Assembly: GCF_014863585.1 (NCBI RefSeq)
Contig: NZ_CP062253.1
Coordinates: forward strand, 2,568,501 to 2,632,500
Reading direction: 5' to 3'
DNA length: 64,000 bases
Origin: Pseudomonas gozinkensis
GTDB lineage: Bacteria > Pseudomonadota > Gammaproteobacteria > Pseudomonadales > Pseudomonadaceae
The notes under the pieces were generated by a model. It was given only the letters and a program-made list of their open reading frames with translations. It made no database searches and had not been told where the DNA came from. The position numbers and the translations under genes were made by a program. This document shows, one piece after another, positions 1 through 9,963 of this stretch (position 1 is its first letter; each line of letters begins with the position of its first letter).

Positions 1-525
1 GAGCTTTTCGAGCGAAGTGCCTAGCCATTCTCGTACCTGCTCTTCCGGTATGGTCGACAGCAGTGCCTTGCCATCGGAAGTCGCATGCATAGGCATAGAT
101 TGGCCCATCGGAACGACAACACGCAATTCTCGCTCGGCGACCACACGGTCGATGATTATGTTCTGTTTACCGCTTAGGCAGGAGAGCGTGACGCTTTCCC
201 CCAGGTGCTCACTCAGTGACTCCAGGGACTTTCGGGCAATGGAAATAATGTCCGTATGAGTTTGATGGATCAGTTGAGCAAGAGCCGGCCCTAAGCGAAA
301 TCCGTTTCCTGTAAGAACCGGCTCCACAAGCTGTTCTGCTTCCAAGGCTGCAATGATCCGCTGCACGGTCGACCGAGCCAAGCCCACATGTTGCGCGATG
401 GCGGTCAAGGTCAACCCTTTCGGGTTACTTCCTAACGCTCGCATTACAGCGCTAGCCCTCGCAATGACCTGAATCCCGCCGGGTCGGCTGGCGTCATTTT
501 CGACGTTTTCTTCTGCGTTGCTCAT
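1..525 (-). CDS. TtgV/TtgT-like IclR-family efflux repressor (3' end outside window)
   Basis: The reading frame is open from an ATG at 525-523 to the left window edge, so 175 N-terminal codons are visible and the C-terminus is missing. The N-terminus has an IclR winged helix-turn-helix (about residues 18-70, with GGIQVIARA, then ARSTVQRIIAALE as recognition helix), followed by the start of the effector-binding domain. The GGIQVIARA...MRALG signature matches, from memory, TtgV/TtgT/SrpS repressors of solvent-efflux pumps. It is divergent from an RND efflux operon, with about 210 bp between the starts. The likely role is repression of that pump and of itself, relieved by hydrophobic or aromatic effectors. 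Family assignment is firm; the exact orthologue and ligands are inferred. Confidence 0.9.
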   Translation of the reverse strand, partial: MSNAEENVENDASRPGGIQVIARASAVMRALGSNPKGLTLTAIAQHVGLARSTVQRIIAALEAEQLVEPVLTGNGFRLGPALAQLIHQTHTDIISIARKSLESLSEHLGESVTLSCLSGKQNIIIDRVVAERELRVVVPMGQSMPMHATSDGKALLSTIPEEQVREWLGTSLEKL

Positions 526-613
526 CTACGACCTCAAAGTCCAATCGGCGGTTTCGTACGAAGACGGGTGCAGTTTACAGGTTCCTCCGCCCGATTCGAC
601 GCCAAAAACGGGT

Positions 614-643
614 TTGCACAATTCGATTTAACCGCATTATGAT
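614..643 (+). promoter_or_regulatory. Putative sigma-70 promoter of the efflux operon
   Basis: TTGCAC at 614-619 and TATGAT at 638-643 are separated by 18 bp and lie about 95 bp upstream of the membrane-fusion-protein start. The -10 box overlaps the left arm of the inverted repeat at 627-666, as expected for repression by occlusion. This is read by eye only. Confidence 0.5.
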
Positions 644-666
644 TAAAAAACCGCAATGTGGTTAAA
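627..666. promoter_or_regulatory. Inverted repeat, putative IclR repressor operator
   Basis: TTTAACCGCATT (627-638) and AATGTGGTTAAA (655-666) are 12-bp arms matching at 11 of 12 positions, with a 16-bp spacer. The repeat lies between the divergent IclR regulator and the efflux operon and covers the candidate -10 box. TtgV-type repressors are known to bind extended inverted repeats over the pump promoter, so this is the natural operator candidate. Confidence 0.55.
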
Positions 667-737
667 ATTGCTTGCCGCATCCTTACCGTGTTCCGTCCAG
701 GTAGCTAGGGACATATGCCGCTTAATTGGAGACAGAA

Positions 738-1868
738 ATGAAAATCAGAACCGCCCGAAGCATTGGCTACGTGTTGCCTTTAACCGTGCTTTTGCTTTCG
801 GGTTGCAAGGAGCCACAGCAGGTTGCAGCTGCAGCACCACCAGACGTGGGCGTAGTGATCCTGAAGGCTGAAAATGTATTGCTCAGTAGCGACTTGCCTG
901 GCCGAACCTCGGCGTACCGTGTTGCTGAGGTGCGGCCTCAGGTCAGTGGCATTATCCAAAAGCGCTTGTTCAGTGAAGGGGCAGTGGTAAAGCAGGGGCA
1001 GCAGCTCTATCAAATCGACCCATCGGCCTATCAGGCTGCTTACGACAAGGCGAAAGCGAACCTTGATACCACTCGCAATCTGGCAGAGAGGTACAAGCGT
1101 TTAGTGGAATCAAGAGCAATCAGTCGCCAGCAATTCGATGACGCTGCTGCCAATTACCTACAGGCGCAAGCCGATCTGAAGATCGCTCAGATCAACTTGC
1201 AGTACACCAAGGTACTTGCACCAATCGATGGTCGGATTAGCAGGTCTGCAGTCACTGAAGGTGCACTGGTGAGTACCAACCAGGCGGATGCACTGGCGTC
1301 CATCAACCAGCTTGATCCGATCTATGTCGATGTCACTCAGGCTTCTACGGAGATGCTTCGGTTGCGTCGAGAAGTTGCTTCTGGAGGGCTGAGTATGGCG
1401 GGCCCCGAACAGGTCAAGGTTCAGTTGAAGTTGGAAGATGGCTCGCGCTACAACCAGTCAGGCGCATTGAAATTTACTGAGGTGACCGTCGACCCGAGCA
1501 CAGGTGCAGTCACCATGCGTGCCGCATTTCCAAACCCTGACAATATTTTACTACCAGGTATGTTTGTTCACGCCAACCTGGCTGAAGGTGTGCGCGAGCA
1601 AGCTGTGCTTGTACCTCAGCAAGGCGTCACTCGTGATCTCAAAGGGCAAGCGACTGCCTACGTGGTCGGCGAAGACAATAAAGCAGAGCTTCGCGACATT
1701 AAGGTGATGCGAACGATTGGAAACCAGTGGCTGGTTGAATCCGGACTGCAAGCAGGTGATCGTGTGGTCACCGAAGGTGTCCAGAGAGTCAGAACTGGTA
1801 TTGAAGTAAATCCTGTCCCCGCCGCAAACATCGACGTTACTCCGGCGATGGCTGCTTCCGCACTCTGA
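738..1868 (+). CDS. RND efflux periplasmic adaptor (membrane fusion protein), lipoprotein
   Basis: A 376-residue HlyD/AcrA-family adaptor linking the inner-membrane pump to the outer-membrane channel. The N-terminus is a lipoprotein signal with an LSGC lipobox (Cys about 23). It is followed by a lipoyl/barrel-sandwich half ([24 protein letters not shown]), an alpha-hairpin (about 95-160), the second lipoyl half ([12 protein letters not shown]) and beta-barrel/membrane-proximal domains. The ATG at 738 is preferred because GGAGA sits at 728-732; a TTG twelve bases upstream is in frame but has no such site. It is the first gene of a three-gene operon of TtgA/MexA type. Which substrates are exported cannot be read from sequence. 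Confidence 0.93.
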   Translation: MKIRTARSIGYVLPLTVLLLSGCKEPQQVAAAAPPDVGVVILKAENVLLSSDLPGRTSAYRVAEVRPQVSGIIQKRLFSEGAVVKQGQQLYQIDPSAYQAAYDKAKANLDTTRNLAERYKRLVESRAISRQQFDDAAANYLQAQADLKIAQINLQYTKVLAPIDGRISRSAVTEGALVSTNQADALASINQLDPIYVDVTQASTEMLRLRREVASGGLSMAGPEQVKVQLKLEDGSRYNQSGALKFTEVTVDPSTGAVTMRAAFPNPDNILLPGMFVHANLAEGVREQAVLVPQQGVTRDLKGQATAYVVGEDNKAELRDIKVMRTIGNQWLVESGLQAGDRVVTEGVQRVRTGIEVNPVPAANIDVTPAMAASAL

Positions 1869-1923
1869 TCATTCTGCTCATGCATTGTCGCCTCGGCGTC
1901 TGATGCACCTTAGGTACCAGCTA

Positions 1924-4900
1924 ATGGCTAACTTCTTTATCAACCGGCCTATCTTTGCCTGGGTGATCGCTATCGTGATCATGCTGGCAGGCAGCTTGGC
2001 TATCCTCAAATTGCCGGTTAACCAGTACCCCAACATTGCTGCTCCTGCAGTCAATATCACAGTGACCTACCCAGGCGCCTCAGCTCAGACTGTCCAGGAC
2101 ACGGTGGTTCAGGTAATCGAGCAACAGCTGAACAACCTTGACGGTTTGCGTTATATGTCGTCTGAAAGTAACAGTGACGGCAGCACCAACATTACTGTGA
2201 CATTTGACCAGGGCACGGATCCGGATATCGCCCAAGTCCAGGTGCAGAATAAACTCCAGTTGGCTACCCCATTACTGCCTGAGGAGGTGCAGAGGCAGGG
2301 GCTGCGAGTCGCCAAATATCAGATCAACTTCATGCTCATCGTCAGTATGTATTCTGAAAACGACTCGATGGATGCGTTCGACATCGGTAACTACATTGCC
2401 TCCAACGTGAAGGATCCGGTCACGCGTACTAAAGGGGTCGGCGACTTTCTCCTGTTGGGTGCTCAGTACGCGATGCGCATTTGGGTAGACCCGATAAAGC
2501 TTGAGAGCTTCCAGCTGACACCCCAAGACGTCATTGATGCCGTGCGGGCGGAGAACGTCCAGGTTTCTTCTGGTTCGCTGGGTGGATTACCGACTCGCAA
2601 GCAAGTGCAGCTCAATGCAACCGTGCTGGGCAGCTCACGCATGAAAAGCGCAGAGGAATTCAACGAAATCCTCGTCAAGGTCAATCCGGACGGCTCCCAA
2701 GTTCGGCTCAAAGATGTCGCCACCGTGGGACTGGGGGCAGAAAATTTCTCGATTACTGGCAAATACAACGGTAAGCCTGCGGCATCAATTGCGTTGCGTC
2801 TTGCCACAGGTGCGAACCTGCTGGATACAGTGAAAAGCGTTCGCAAGACAGTGGCCGAGTTGGAACCCTATTTTCCAAAAGGTCTGAAGGTTGTCTATCC
2901 CTACGATACATCTCCTACGGTTGGAGCTTCTATTCATGAGGTAGTGAAGACGCTGCTTGAAGGGATCCTGCTGGTGTTTCTGGTCATGTATTTGTTCATG
3001 CAGAACATTCGCGCGACGCTCATTCCTACGCTGGCAGTGCCCGTCGTATTGCTGGGCACCTTCGGCATACTTTCGGCCTTCGGTTTTACCATCAACACCT
3101 TGACGATGTTCGGAATGGTATTGGCAATCGGCCTGCTCGTGGACGATGCCATCGTGGTGGTCGAGAACGTCGAACGAGTGATGGTTGAGGATGGTTCCTC
3201 TCCCAAGGACGCCACGCGTAAATCGATGACCCAGATTCAGGGAGCCTTGGTTGGGATCGCGTTGGTGCTTTCGGCAGTATTTGTGCCGATGGCTTTCTTC
3301 GGTGGTGCGACGGGAATTATCTATCGACAATTTTCTGTAACCATCGTCTCTGCGATGGCTCTCTCGGTGCTGGTTGCACTCGTCTTCACACCGGCACTGT
3401 GTGCGACGATCCTTAAGCCCATCCGTCATGATCATCATGAAAAGAAAGGTTTTTTTGGATGGTTCAACCGCACATTTGATCGGGGCGCGGACAAGTACAG
3501 AGATGGCGTGGCCACCATCATCAAGCGTAAAGGGCTGTTCCTTTGCGTCTATGTTTGCATCATCGCTGCAATGGTATTTTTGTTCCCGAAAATTCCAACC
3601 GCATTTTTGCCGGATGAAGACCAAGGGACGATGATCGTCCAGGTTCAGATGCCGACTAACACGTCCGCAGAGCGTCTGCAGGTCGTGCTGGATGATGTTC
3701 AGAATTACATTTCTACTCAGGAAACTGGCGTTACTGAAAGTGCCTACACGGTAAATGGATTTAACTTTGCTGGTCGTGGACAGAGTTCAGGGATGCTGTT
3801 TATTGAGCTCAAGCCATGGGAGGAGCGTGAAGGTGATGACACGTCGATTTTTGCGCTTGCCAAGCGTATCCAAGCTCACGCAAACGGGATCAAAGACGGC
3901 ACGGTGATTGCCATTGTCCCCCCTGCAATTCTTGAACTGGGTAACGCGACCGGTTTCGACATGTACCTGCAAGACAATGTTGGAATGGGTCATGAAAAGC
4001 TGATGCAAGCACGCGATAAATTCCTGGAGCTGGCGGCTCAAGACCCCACACTTATTCGCGTTCGTCCCAACGGCCTAAACGATGAACCGCAATACCAGAT
4101 CGAGATCAACAAGGAGAAAGCACGAGCCCTTCAGGTGAGCATCAGCGACATCAACTCGACGATGAGTACGGCCTGGGGATCGTCCTATGTGAATGACTTC
4201 GTTGATCGTGGTCGGGTAAAAAAGGTTTACGTGCAAGGCGACGTAGAGGGGCGAGTCTCCCCCGAAGATTTCAACAAATGGTATGTGCGTAACGCACAGG
4301 GTGAAATGGTCAAGTTTTCCGCTTTCGCGACAGGCCATTGGACATATGGCTCACCCAAGTTGCAGCGTTACAACGGTATCCCGGGGATTGAAATCATGGG
4401 TGAACCAGCTCAAGGATTCAGTTCTGGTGATGCAATGGCAGCGGTGGAGCGTATCGCGCGGCAGCTACCCGATGGAGTGGGAGTGCAATTCACCGGGATG
4501 TCTTATGAGGAGCGACTGTCGGGCTCTCAAGCACCGGCCCTGTTCGCGCTTTCAATCCTGATTGTTTTTCTGTGCTTGGCGGCGCTGTACGAGAGTTGGT
4601 CAGTTCCGATCTCGGTGATCATGGTGGTACCGCTAGGTATTTTGGGCGCAGTCATTGCGACGCTGGGGCGAGGCCTCTCCAACGACGTGTTCTTCCAGGT
4701 CGGATTACTGACCACCATTGGCCTCTCTGCTAAGAACGCAATTCTGATCGTCGAGTTTGCCAAAGCTCTTCATGAGGAGCAGGGCAAACCTCTATTGGAT
4801 GCAGCGGTAGAGGCTGCACGCTTACGTTTGCGTCCAATCATCATGACGTCGCTGGCGTTCATGCTTGGAGTTCTACCATTGGCTATTTCCGACGGTGCCG

Positions 4901-5073
4901 GCTCAGGTAGTCAGCACTCAATCGGTACAGGTGTCATTGGCGGCATGATCACCGCAACGTTCTTGGCAGTGTTCTTCGTGCCAATGTTCTTTTTCGTGAT
5001 CTCCAAGGTATTCAGCAAAAGGCCCAAGGCTCAACTTCAAATGCAGGCTCAACTCGATGGAGCACAGTCATGA
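1924..5073 (+). CDS. RND multidrug efflux transporter, AcrB/MexB/TtgB type
   Basis: About 1049 residues, the usual length for a hydrophobe/amphiphile (HAE1) RND pump, which exports compounds by proton antiport. It begins [14 protein letters not shown], the canonical cytosolic start before TM1. The TM4 proton-relay motif [17 protein letters not shown] (Asp-Asp about residue 405) is intact, as are the TM10-11 region [13 protein letters not shown] and the late [12 protein letters not shown] segment. The upstream in-frame ATG at 1885 is rejected because it would add a non-family extension. The sequence is closer to TtgB/MexB than to TtgE/TtgH, although the divergent regulator is TtgV-like, so the pump and regulator pairing is unusual. 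The stop overlaps the next gene by four bases. Confidence 0.95.
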   Translation: MANFFINRPIFAWVIAIVIMLAGSLAILKLPVNQYPNIAAPAVNITVTYPGASAQTVQDTVVQVIEQQLNNLDGLRYMSSESNSDGSTNITVTFDQGTDPDIAQVQVQNKLQLATPLLPEEVQRQGLRVAKYQINFMLIVSMYSENDSMDAFDIGNYIASNVKDPVTRTKGVGDFLLLGAQYAMRIWVDPIKLESFQLTPQDVIDAVRAENVQVSSGSLGGLPTRKQVQLNATVLGSSRMKSAEEFNEILVKVNPDGSQVRLKDVATVGLGAENFSITGKYNGKPAASIALRLATGANLLDTVKSVRKTVAELEPYFPKGLKVVYPYDTSPTVGASIHEVVKTLLEGILLVFLVMYLFMQNIRATLIPTLAVPVVLLGTFGILSAFGFTINTLTMFGMVLAIGLLVDDAIVVVENVERVMVEDGSSPKDATRKSMTQIQGALVGIALVLSAVFVPMAFFGGATGIIYRQFSVTIVSAMALSVLVALVFTPALCATILKPIRHDHHEKKGFFGWFNRTFDRGADKYRDGVATIIKRKGLFLCVYVCIIAAMVFLFPKIPTAFLPDEDQGTMIVQVQMPTNTSAERLQVVLDDVQNYISTQETGVTESAYTVNGFNFAGRGQSSGMLFIELKPWEEREGDDTSIFALAKRIQAHANGIKDGTVIAIVPPAILELGNATGFDMYLQDNVGMGHEKLMQARDKFLELAAQDPTLIRVRPNGLNDEPQYQIEINKEKARALQVSISDINSTMSTAWGSSYVNDFVDRGRVKKVYVQGDVEGRVSPEDFNKWYVRNAQGEMVKFSAFATGHWTYGSPKLQRYNGIPGIEIMGEPAQGFSSGDAMAAVERIARQLPDGVGVQFTGMSYEERLSGSQAPALFALSILIVFLCLAALYESWSVPISVIMVVPLGILGAVIATLGRGLSNDVFFQVGLLTTIGLSAKNAILIVEFAKALHEEQGKPLLDAAVEAARLRLRPIIMTSLAFMLGVLPLAISDGAGSGSQHSIGTGVIGGMITATFLAVFFVPMFFFVISKVFSKRPKAQLQMQAQLDGAQS

Positions 5074-6482
5074 AACAGTGTCGTTTGAGCGCGGCTATCG
5101 TAATGGCGATCGTAGGGTTGGGTGGTTGCTCATTGATCCCTGAATACAATCGTCCTGAGGCTCCTGTTGAACAATCGTGGTCGGTGCCAATTGCTGCTCA
5201 AGCCAACGCCAAACGGGTTACCTGGCAACAGTTCTTCAAAAACGATGCGCTCAAAAAACTCATCAGCCAAGGCCTCGAAAATAATCGTGATCTGCGAATA
5301 GCGACGCTCAATATTGAGCGCGCGCAGGCTCAATATCGAATTTCCCGCGCGGACTTGCTGCCGTCTATCAATGCGACGGGATCAGGCATCAGTCAGCGAA
5401 CACCGGCTGACCTGAGTACCACGGGTGATGAAGCTGTTACCCATCAGTACAGTGCTGGTGTGGGCTTTACAGCCTATGAATTAGACTTCTTCGGGCGTGT
5501 GCGCAGTCTCAATCAACAGGCGTTGGAGAGTTACTTTTCGACGGTTGAGGCTCAGCGCAGCATCAAAGTTTCATTGATTGCTGAGGTCTCGGGCGCGTAC
5601 TTCCAGCTGCAGGCTGATCAAGAGCTGCTGGCGATATCCCGGCAAACCTTGTCAAGCCAGCGCGACAGCTATGCACTGGTCAAAAGTAGCTACGATGAGC
5701 AAGTCGCAACGGAGCTTGATCTGAGTCAGGCTGAAAGTACTGTCCGCACTGCTGAAGCAGCCGAGGCTCAGTATGAACGATTGGTTGAGCAGGATAAGAA
5801 TGCGCTGGTTCTTCTCGTAGGCAAGCCGTTGTCAGCTGAATATTTCGCGGCTGTAGAGCTTGATGCCCCACAGGTCGATGAGGAAATTCCTGCAGGGTTG
5901 CCCTCGGAGCTTTTGAACTACAGGCCTGACATCCTCTCAGCGGAACACTCACTGAAAGCTGCCAACGCCAATATTGGTGCTGCGAGGGCTGCTTTTTTTC
6001 CGAGTATTACATTGACGGCCTCAGGCGGGGCGGCCAGCGCGGATCTGGGGCAGCTTTTTACAGGCGGGCAGGGGGCTTGGAACTTTACGCCCTCAATCAA
6101 CATTCCGATCTTCAATGCGGGTCGCAATCGAGCAAATCTCGATGTGGCAAAAACACAGGCGTCGATTGAGGTTGCGAGCTATGAGAAATCAATTCAGGTC
6201 GCGTTTCGGGAGGTTTCAGATGGCCTTGTTGCCAGGGACTCACTGGACAAACAGGTCATTGCCCAAATACAGCTAGTGCATGCCAATCAGCGGAACTACA
6301 CGCTGGCGGATAGTCGATACAAGGAAGGTGTCGACACCTATCTGAACTCCTTGGATGCTCAACGCAGTCTGTTCAGTTCACAGCAGGGGCTGGTCACTAC
6401 GAAGCTTGCACGCATCAATAATTTGATTTCACTCTTTAAAGCGTTGGGGGGAGGTGAAACCGCTGAGAGCGTGATCCGCTGA
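5070..6482 (+). CDS. RND efflux outer-membrane channel lipoprotein (OprM/TtgC family)
   Basis: 470 residues of the NodT/OprM family, the trimeric outer-membrane channel of the tripartite pump. It has a lipoprotein signal with LGGC lipobox (Cys 20) and two repeated outer-membrane-efflux-protein halves (about 60-250 and 275-460) including [19 protein letters not shown] and [29 protein letters not shown]. The ATG overlaps the pump stop (ATGA), indicating translational coupling. It closes the operon and a hairpin follows within 20 bp. Confidence 0.95.
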   Translation: MKQCRLSAAIVMAIVGLGGCSLIPEYNRPEAPVEQSWSVPIAAQANAKRVTWQQFFKNDALKKLISQGLENNRDLRIATLNIERAQAQYRISRADLLPSINATGSGISQRTPADLSTTGDEAVTHQYSAGVGFTAYELDFFGRVRSLNQQALESYFSTVEAQRSIKVSLIAEVSGAYFQLQADQELLAISRQTLSSQRDSYALVKSSYDEQVATELDLSQAESTVRTAEAAEAQYERLVEQDKNALVLLVGKPLSAEYFAAVELDAPQVDEEIPAGLPSELLNYRPDILSAEHSLKAANANIGAARAAFFPSITLTASGGAASADLGQLFTGGQGAWNFTPSINIPIFNAGRNRANLDVAKTQASIEVASYEKSIQVAFREVSDGLVARDSLDKQVIAQIQLVHANQRNYTLADSRYKEGVDTYLNSLDAQRSLFSSQQGLVTTKLARINNLISLFKALGGGETAESVIR

Positions 6483-6498
6483 GAGAGCACCTAGTGTT

Positions 6499-6533
6499 GA
6501 ATGCCCGGTCGCAAGCGCGTCGGGCATTCTAAT
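6499..6533 (+). terminator. Hairpin after the efflux operon
   Basis: GAATGCCCG (6499-6507) pairs perfectly with CGGGCATTC (6521-6529) around a 13-base loop. It starts 16 bp after the channel-gene stop. There is only a weak T/A-rich tail (TAATAAT), so termination may be inefficient or bidirectional with the convergent LysR gene. Confidence 0.55.
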
Positions 6534-6570
6534 AATGGTTACCTAATACCGCATGTGCGCACTCGCAATT

Positions 6571-7488
6571 TCAAGTGACCCTTTCCTGCTCTTGCGCATA
6601 GTCCGCAAACGTCGACATCGTCCAATCGATGAATGCTCTGACCTTGGGCGGCAGGTGATTTCGCGCCGGGTACAAAATAGTCACTGGCATAGTGCCTGAG
6701 TCGAGATGCGATAGCACGGGTATCAAATGCCCGGCAGCCAGCTCAGTCTGTATGCCCATCCTGCCAATTTGAGCGAGTCCCAACCCCTTTAACGCACAGT
6801 CCACATAGGCGTCGTGGTCATTCGTCATCAGCGCAGGCTTAATACGAACGGACTGCGATTTGCCCTCTGAGGTGAATTGCCATTCTTTGACCTTACGGTT
6901 TCTACCGTGGAAATAGAGAATGCCTACGTGATTTTCCAGGTCGTTCAACGTTTGGGGCGTTCCGTGCTTCTGCAGGTAAGCCGGGGAAGCGCACGTCACT
7001 GTAGGAGTACGGTGCACCAGACGGCTGACCAAACTGGTGGATGCCAAGTCTCCGACCCTCAGGACGCAATCCACCGCCTCGGCAACTAGGTCAACTTGAT
7101 GGTCGCTCACTCCTAGCGCTAATTCGACCTTCGGATAGAGGGCCAGGAAGTCGCTGATTCGGGGAATAATGACCGACCTGGCAATCGAATTACTCATGTC
7201 GACTCGTAGCTTGCCTGAGGGCTCCGCAATGTTTGCACTGAAAAAGCTGCGGGCCTCGTTCACGGCATTCAACGTGAGCCTCGCTTGATCCAGATAAACG
7301 CGGCCATCACCCGTGAGGGTGGTGCGTCGAGTTGTGCGATGCAGCAGACGAACGCCAACCTCTTTTTCTAATTCGTTAACGGCAATTGTCACGCTTGGGC
7401 GTGTGAGTCTCAAAGACTCGGCTGCTCTAGCGAAACTTTCGTACTCCACCACGGCGGTGAACACCTCCAGCTTTTGAATGAAGTCCAT
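6571..7488 (-). CDS. LysR-family transcriptional regulator
   Basis: 305 residues from MDFIQKLEVF, the typical LysR start; an in-frame start 75 bases upstream is rejected because it adds an unrelated leader. Residues 1-60 form the winged HTH (SFARAAESLRLTRPSVTIAVNELEKEVGVRLLHRTTRRTTLT), and about 90-300 form the substrate-binding co-inducer domain of the CrgA/YhjC-like subgroup (SGKLRVDMSNSIARSVIIPRI). It is divergent from the nitronate monooxygenase-like gene with 181 bp between the starts. That makes it the likely regulator of the gene pair 7670-9846. The inducer is unknown. Confidence 0.9.
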   Translation of the reverse strand: MDFIQKLEVFTAVVEYESFARAAESLRLTRPSVTIAVNELEKEVGVRLLHRTTRRTTLTGDGRVYLDQARLTLNAVNEARSFFSANIAEPSGKLRVDMSNSIARSVIIPRISDFLALYPKVELALGVSDHQVDLVAEAVDCVLRVGDLASTSLVSRLVHRTPTVTCASPAYLQKHGTPQTLNDLENHVGILYFHGRNRKVKEWQFTSEGKSQSVRIKPALMTNDHDAYVDCALKGLGLAQIGRMGIQTELAAGHLIPVLSHLDSGTMPVTILYPARNHLPPKVRAFIDWTMSTFADYAQEQERVT

Positions 7489-7669
7489 ACAAATCCTTCC
7501 TGCGGCCCGTGAGATCGGGCGAAATTGTTTCGAAAATTCATAACAAAGTAGTTCACTGTGCATGGATTCTGCAATTGATTCGAGCGGCGTACCCTCGTGT
7601 TCAAACGAAATCGGCAGCTTCGATCCGTCGGTTCAGAACACCTATCTAATAGTTACACGAGGATTTTTT

Positions 7670-8635
7670 ATGAATTACGAAGGTTCACGCGTCGCCAAAG
7701 TGCTGGGTATCAAGTACCCGTTGATTCAGGCGCCGATGTCTTGGGTGACAGACGCTCATCTGGTGGCTGCCGTATCGGAAGCAGGAGGCTTGGGCGTTTT
7801 GGGGCCAAATGCCGGCTACAACACCCTTACCACCGATATGAATGAAACGATCGAGAGGATGCGTAGCGAGATTCGCAAGGTGCGGACTTTGACCGACAAG
7901 CCATTCGGTCTGAATGTCTTGTTGATGAGCGGTGAGGCCTTGGACGAGTTCACAAAAAGCTGGGTAACGATGGCGGCCGAAGAGGGCGTAACCCATTTTG
8001 TCTCCGTAGGTAATGCTTCAGAGCAGGCATTCGGGTTCATGAAGGAGTTTGGTGGCACCATCATCCACCGGCCGCTGACGCCAACAGTAGACAATATGCG
8101 GGAAGCAGAAGCCCTTGGAGCCGACGTACTTGTCGCCACAGGTTACGACGAAGGCGGTCTGATTCCGGCCAGTGCCCTTGGTACCTTCACCGTTGTTCCG
8201 ACCATGGTCGATGCCGTCGACATTCCGGTTATGGCGACCGGAGGTATTAATGACCGCCGAGGTGTTAAAGCTGCGTTTGCCTTGGGCGCGGAAGGTGTTT
8301 ACATCGGCACGCGATTCATCGTCACTCAAGAGTCGCCTGCAGCCGATAACGTCAAGAATGCAATTATCACGTCCGGCTACGCCAATATGGCATTCGTATC
8401 TCCTCTGCAGCGCTCGATTCGTACGCGCACTGCTGATCGCTTGGCAGCACTGAATCTGGACAAGCAGAACACTCTCGACCTGGATCGGGAAATCAGCAAG
8501 TTGGGTGGACTGCGCCCGGGCATGCTCGAAGGCAATATGGATGAAGGGATCGTGTCGGTTAACACCGGGATCGACATCATCAAATCCAATCCTACTGTCA
8601 AAGAGCTAATCGACCAGCTTCTCGAACTGAACTGA
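7670..8635 (+). CDS. Nitronate monooxygenase / 2-nitropropane dioxygenase-like FMN enzyme
   Basis: 321 residues with a TIM-barrel FMN-binding fold of the NMO/FabK superfamily. Visible landmarks are GIKYPLIQAPMSWVTD near the N-terminus, SEAGGLGVLGPNAGY, the ATGGINDRRGVKAAFALGAEGVYIGTRF phosphate-binding region (about 190-220), and a C-terminal tail typical of bacterial NMO-like proteins. The ATG at 7670 follows ACGAGG. Members oxidise alkyl nitronates or reduce enoyl substrates, and the reaction here is not certain. It is followed after 89 bp by an Old Yellow Enzyme, so both may act on the same activated alkene or nitro compound. The divergent LysR gene is the likely regulator. Confidence 0.85.
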   Translation: MNYEGSRVAKVLGIKYPLIQAPMSWVTDAHLVAAVSEAGGLGVLGPNAGYNTLTTDMNETIERMRSEIRKVRTLTDKPFGLNVLLMSGEALDEFTKSWVTMAAEEGVTHFVSVGNASEQAFGFMKEFGGTIIHRPLTPTVDNMREAEALGADVLVATGYDEGGLIPASALGTFTVVPTMVDAVDIPVMATGGINDRRGVKAAFALGAEGVYIGTRFIVTQESPAADNVKNAIITSGYANMAFVSPLQRSIRTRTADRLAALNLDKQNTLDLDREISKLGGLRPGMLEGNMDEGIVSVNTGIDIIKSNPTVKELIDQLLELN

Positions 8636-8724
8636 TGCTCAGAAGGCTGTAAGGAATCACTACACGTACGGGCTCGATTGGTGATGACTGATTGAGCCAC
8701 GCGTAGCGGAACAGGAGGAACAGA

Positions 8725-9846
8725 ATGACGTCACAGCTGTTTTCACCCTTTCAACAACGCTCGATCACACTTCCAAATCGCATAGTCATGAGTCCTATGG
8801 CCCAGTATATGGCCAAGGATGGAGTCGCTAACGATTGGCACTATGTGCATTACGGGAAGATCGCCCAAGGGGGCGTCGGCACGGTCATGATTGAGTCGAC
8901 AGCCACCTCCTTCCAGGGGATGGGTACCTACGGCGACCTGGGGATCTGGAATGATGAACAAACCCAAGCGCTGGCCCGCATAGCTGAATCCATAGAGGGC
9001 TTCGGAGTTGTCCCGGCCATTCAACTTGGCCATGCAGGACGCAAAGGCGCTCTCCAGCGCGCCTTTGACGGTTACGGGTTTCTTTCAGATGCTGACGCAA
9101 GCCGAGGGGAGGTTCCTTGGGAGATTGTCGGCCCTAGCGCCATCCCCTTCGCGGATGGCGCATTAGTCCCCTCGGAGCTTTCTGAGCCGCAACTTTCAAG
9201 TCTCATTGAGGAATGGGTAGATGCGGCTCGGCGAGCGCATCGAGCAGGTTTCAAAATTCTGGAAGTGCATACCGCACACGGTTACCTGCTCAACCAATTT
9301 CTGTCTCCAATTGCCAATAAGCGGGAGGATCGTTGGGGTGGTGACGCTGAACGCCGAATGGCTTTCCCTTTGGAGGTTATTCGTCGGGTGCGCGAGGTTT
9401 GGCCTGAAGAGCTTCCGCTTTGGGTGCGGGTATCAGTGATTGACGATGCGGATGGCGGTAGGACGCTCGAAGATACCGTAGTGTTTTCCCGTAAGCTCAA
9501 GGCGATCGGAGTCGATCTTGTGGACTGCTCTTCTGGCGGCTGGAGAGAGTCGCATGCCAAGAGCCGTCTGGTGCCATCCCTTGGGTTTCAGGTTCCGTTT
9601 GCGGAGGCTGTGAAGGTCACGGCGGATATCCCCACGATGGCAGTTGGACTGATCACTGACGGTCGATACGCCGATGAGATTCTGCGTGCTGGCATGGCGG
9701 ATCTTGTGGCGATTGGACGTGAGCTTTTGGTCGATCCCAATTGGGCATTGAATGCACGCAAAACAGTCGAGGCCAGCGGTTTTGAGTACTGGCCACCTCA
9801 GTACGGCTGGTGGCTGACCCGTCGGCAGAAGTATCAACCCGTCTAG
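8725..9846 (+). CDS. Old Yellow Enzyme (NADH:flavin oxidoreductase), YqjM/XenA-like class
   Basis: 373 residues, an FMN-dependent ene-reductase fold. It starts LFSPFQQRSITLPNRIVMSPMAQYMAKDG, where the usual active-site Cys of the PPMCQY motif in XenA/YqjM is Ala here (SPMAQY). It retains the HAGRKG loop, the substrate-anchoring HxxH-like segment (EVHTAHGYLLNQFLSP) and the RWGGDAERR motif. The Cys-to-Ala change at the flavin-tuning position should shift redox potential but does not by itself abolish activity. GGAGG precedes the start. It lies downstream of the NMO-like gene in the same direction. It is clearly distinct from the canonical XenA at 48650-49741. Confidence 0.9.
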   Translation: MTSQLFSPFQQRSITLPNRIVMSPMAQYMAKDGVANDWHYVHYGKIAQGGVGTVMIESTATSFQGMGTYGDLGIWNDEQTQALARIAESIEGFGVVPAIQLGHAGRKGALQRAFDGYGFLSDADASRGEVPWEIVGPSAIPFADGALVPSELSEPQLSSLIEEWVDAARRAHRAGFKILEVHTAHGYLLNQFLSPIANKREDRWGGDAERRMAFPLEVIRRVREVWPEELPLWVRVSVIDDADGGRTLEDTVVFSRKLKAIGVDLVDCSSGGWRESHAKSRLVPSLGFQVPFAEAVKVTADIPTMAVGLITDGRYADEILRAGMADLVAIGRELLVDPNWALNARKTVEASGFEYWPPQYGWWLTRRQKYQPV

Positions 9847-9896
9847 TAGCGTTGGTTGGTCTTGAGCATGGAAAAGCTCTTTGCGTCACTGCCTTT

Positions 9897-9923
9897 GGCT
9901 AGCCTCTTGGTGTGAGGCTGGCC
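9897..9923. terminator. Bidirectional hairpin between convergent genes
   Basis: GGCTAGCCTC (9897-9906) pairs with GAGGCTGGCC (9914-9923), with one G-T pair and a 7-base loop. It lies between the convergent ene-reductase and cyclase genes. There is no long T-run on either side. Confidence 0.4.
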
Positions 9924-9963
9924 AGGGCGATATTGATAGCTGTAAGCGAGGTAGACGGTAGGG

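Noticed and set aside
2785..3624. Long minus-strand open frame (about 279 codons) inside the RND pump gene
   Set aside because: It is antisense to highly conserved pump sequence, has a His/Arg-rich composition without domains, and no ribosome site. It is a shadow frame.
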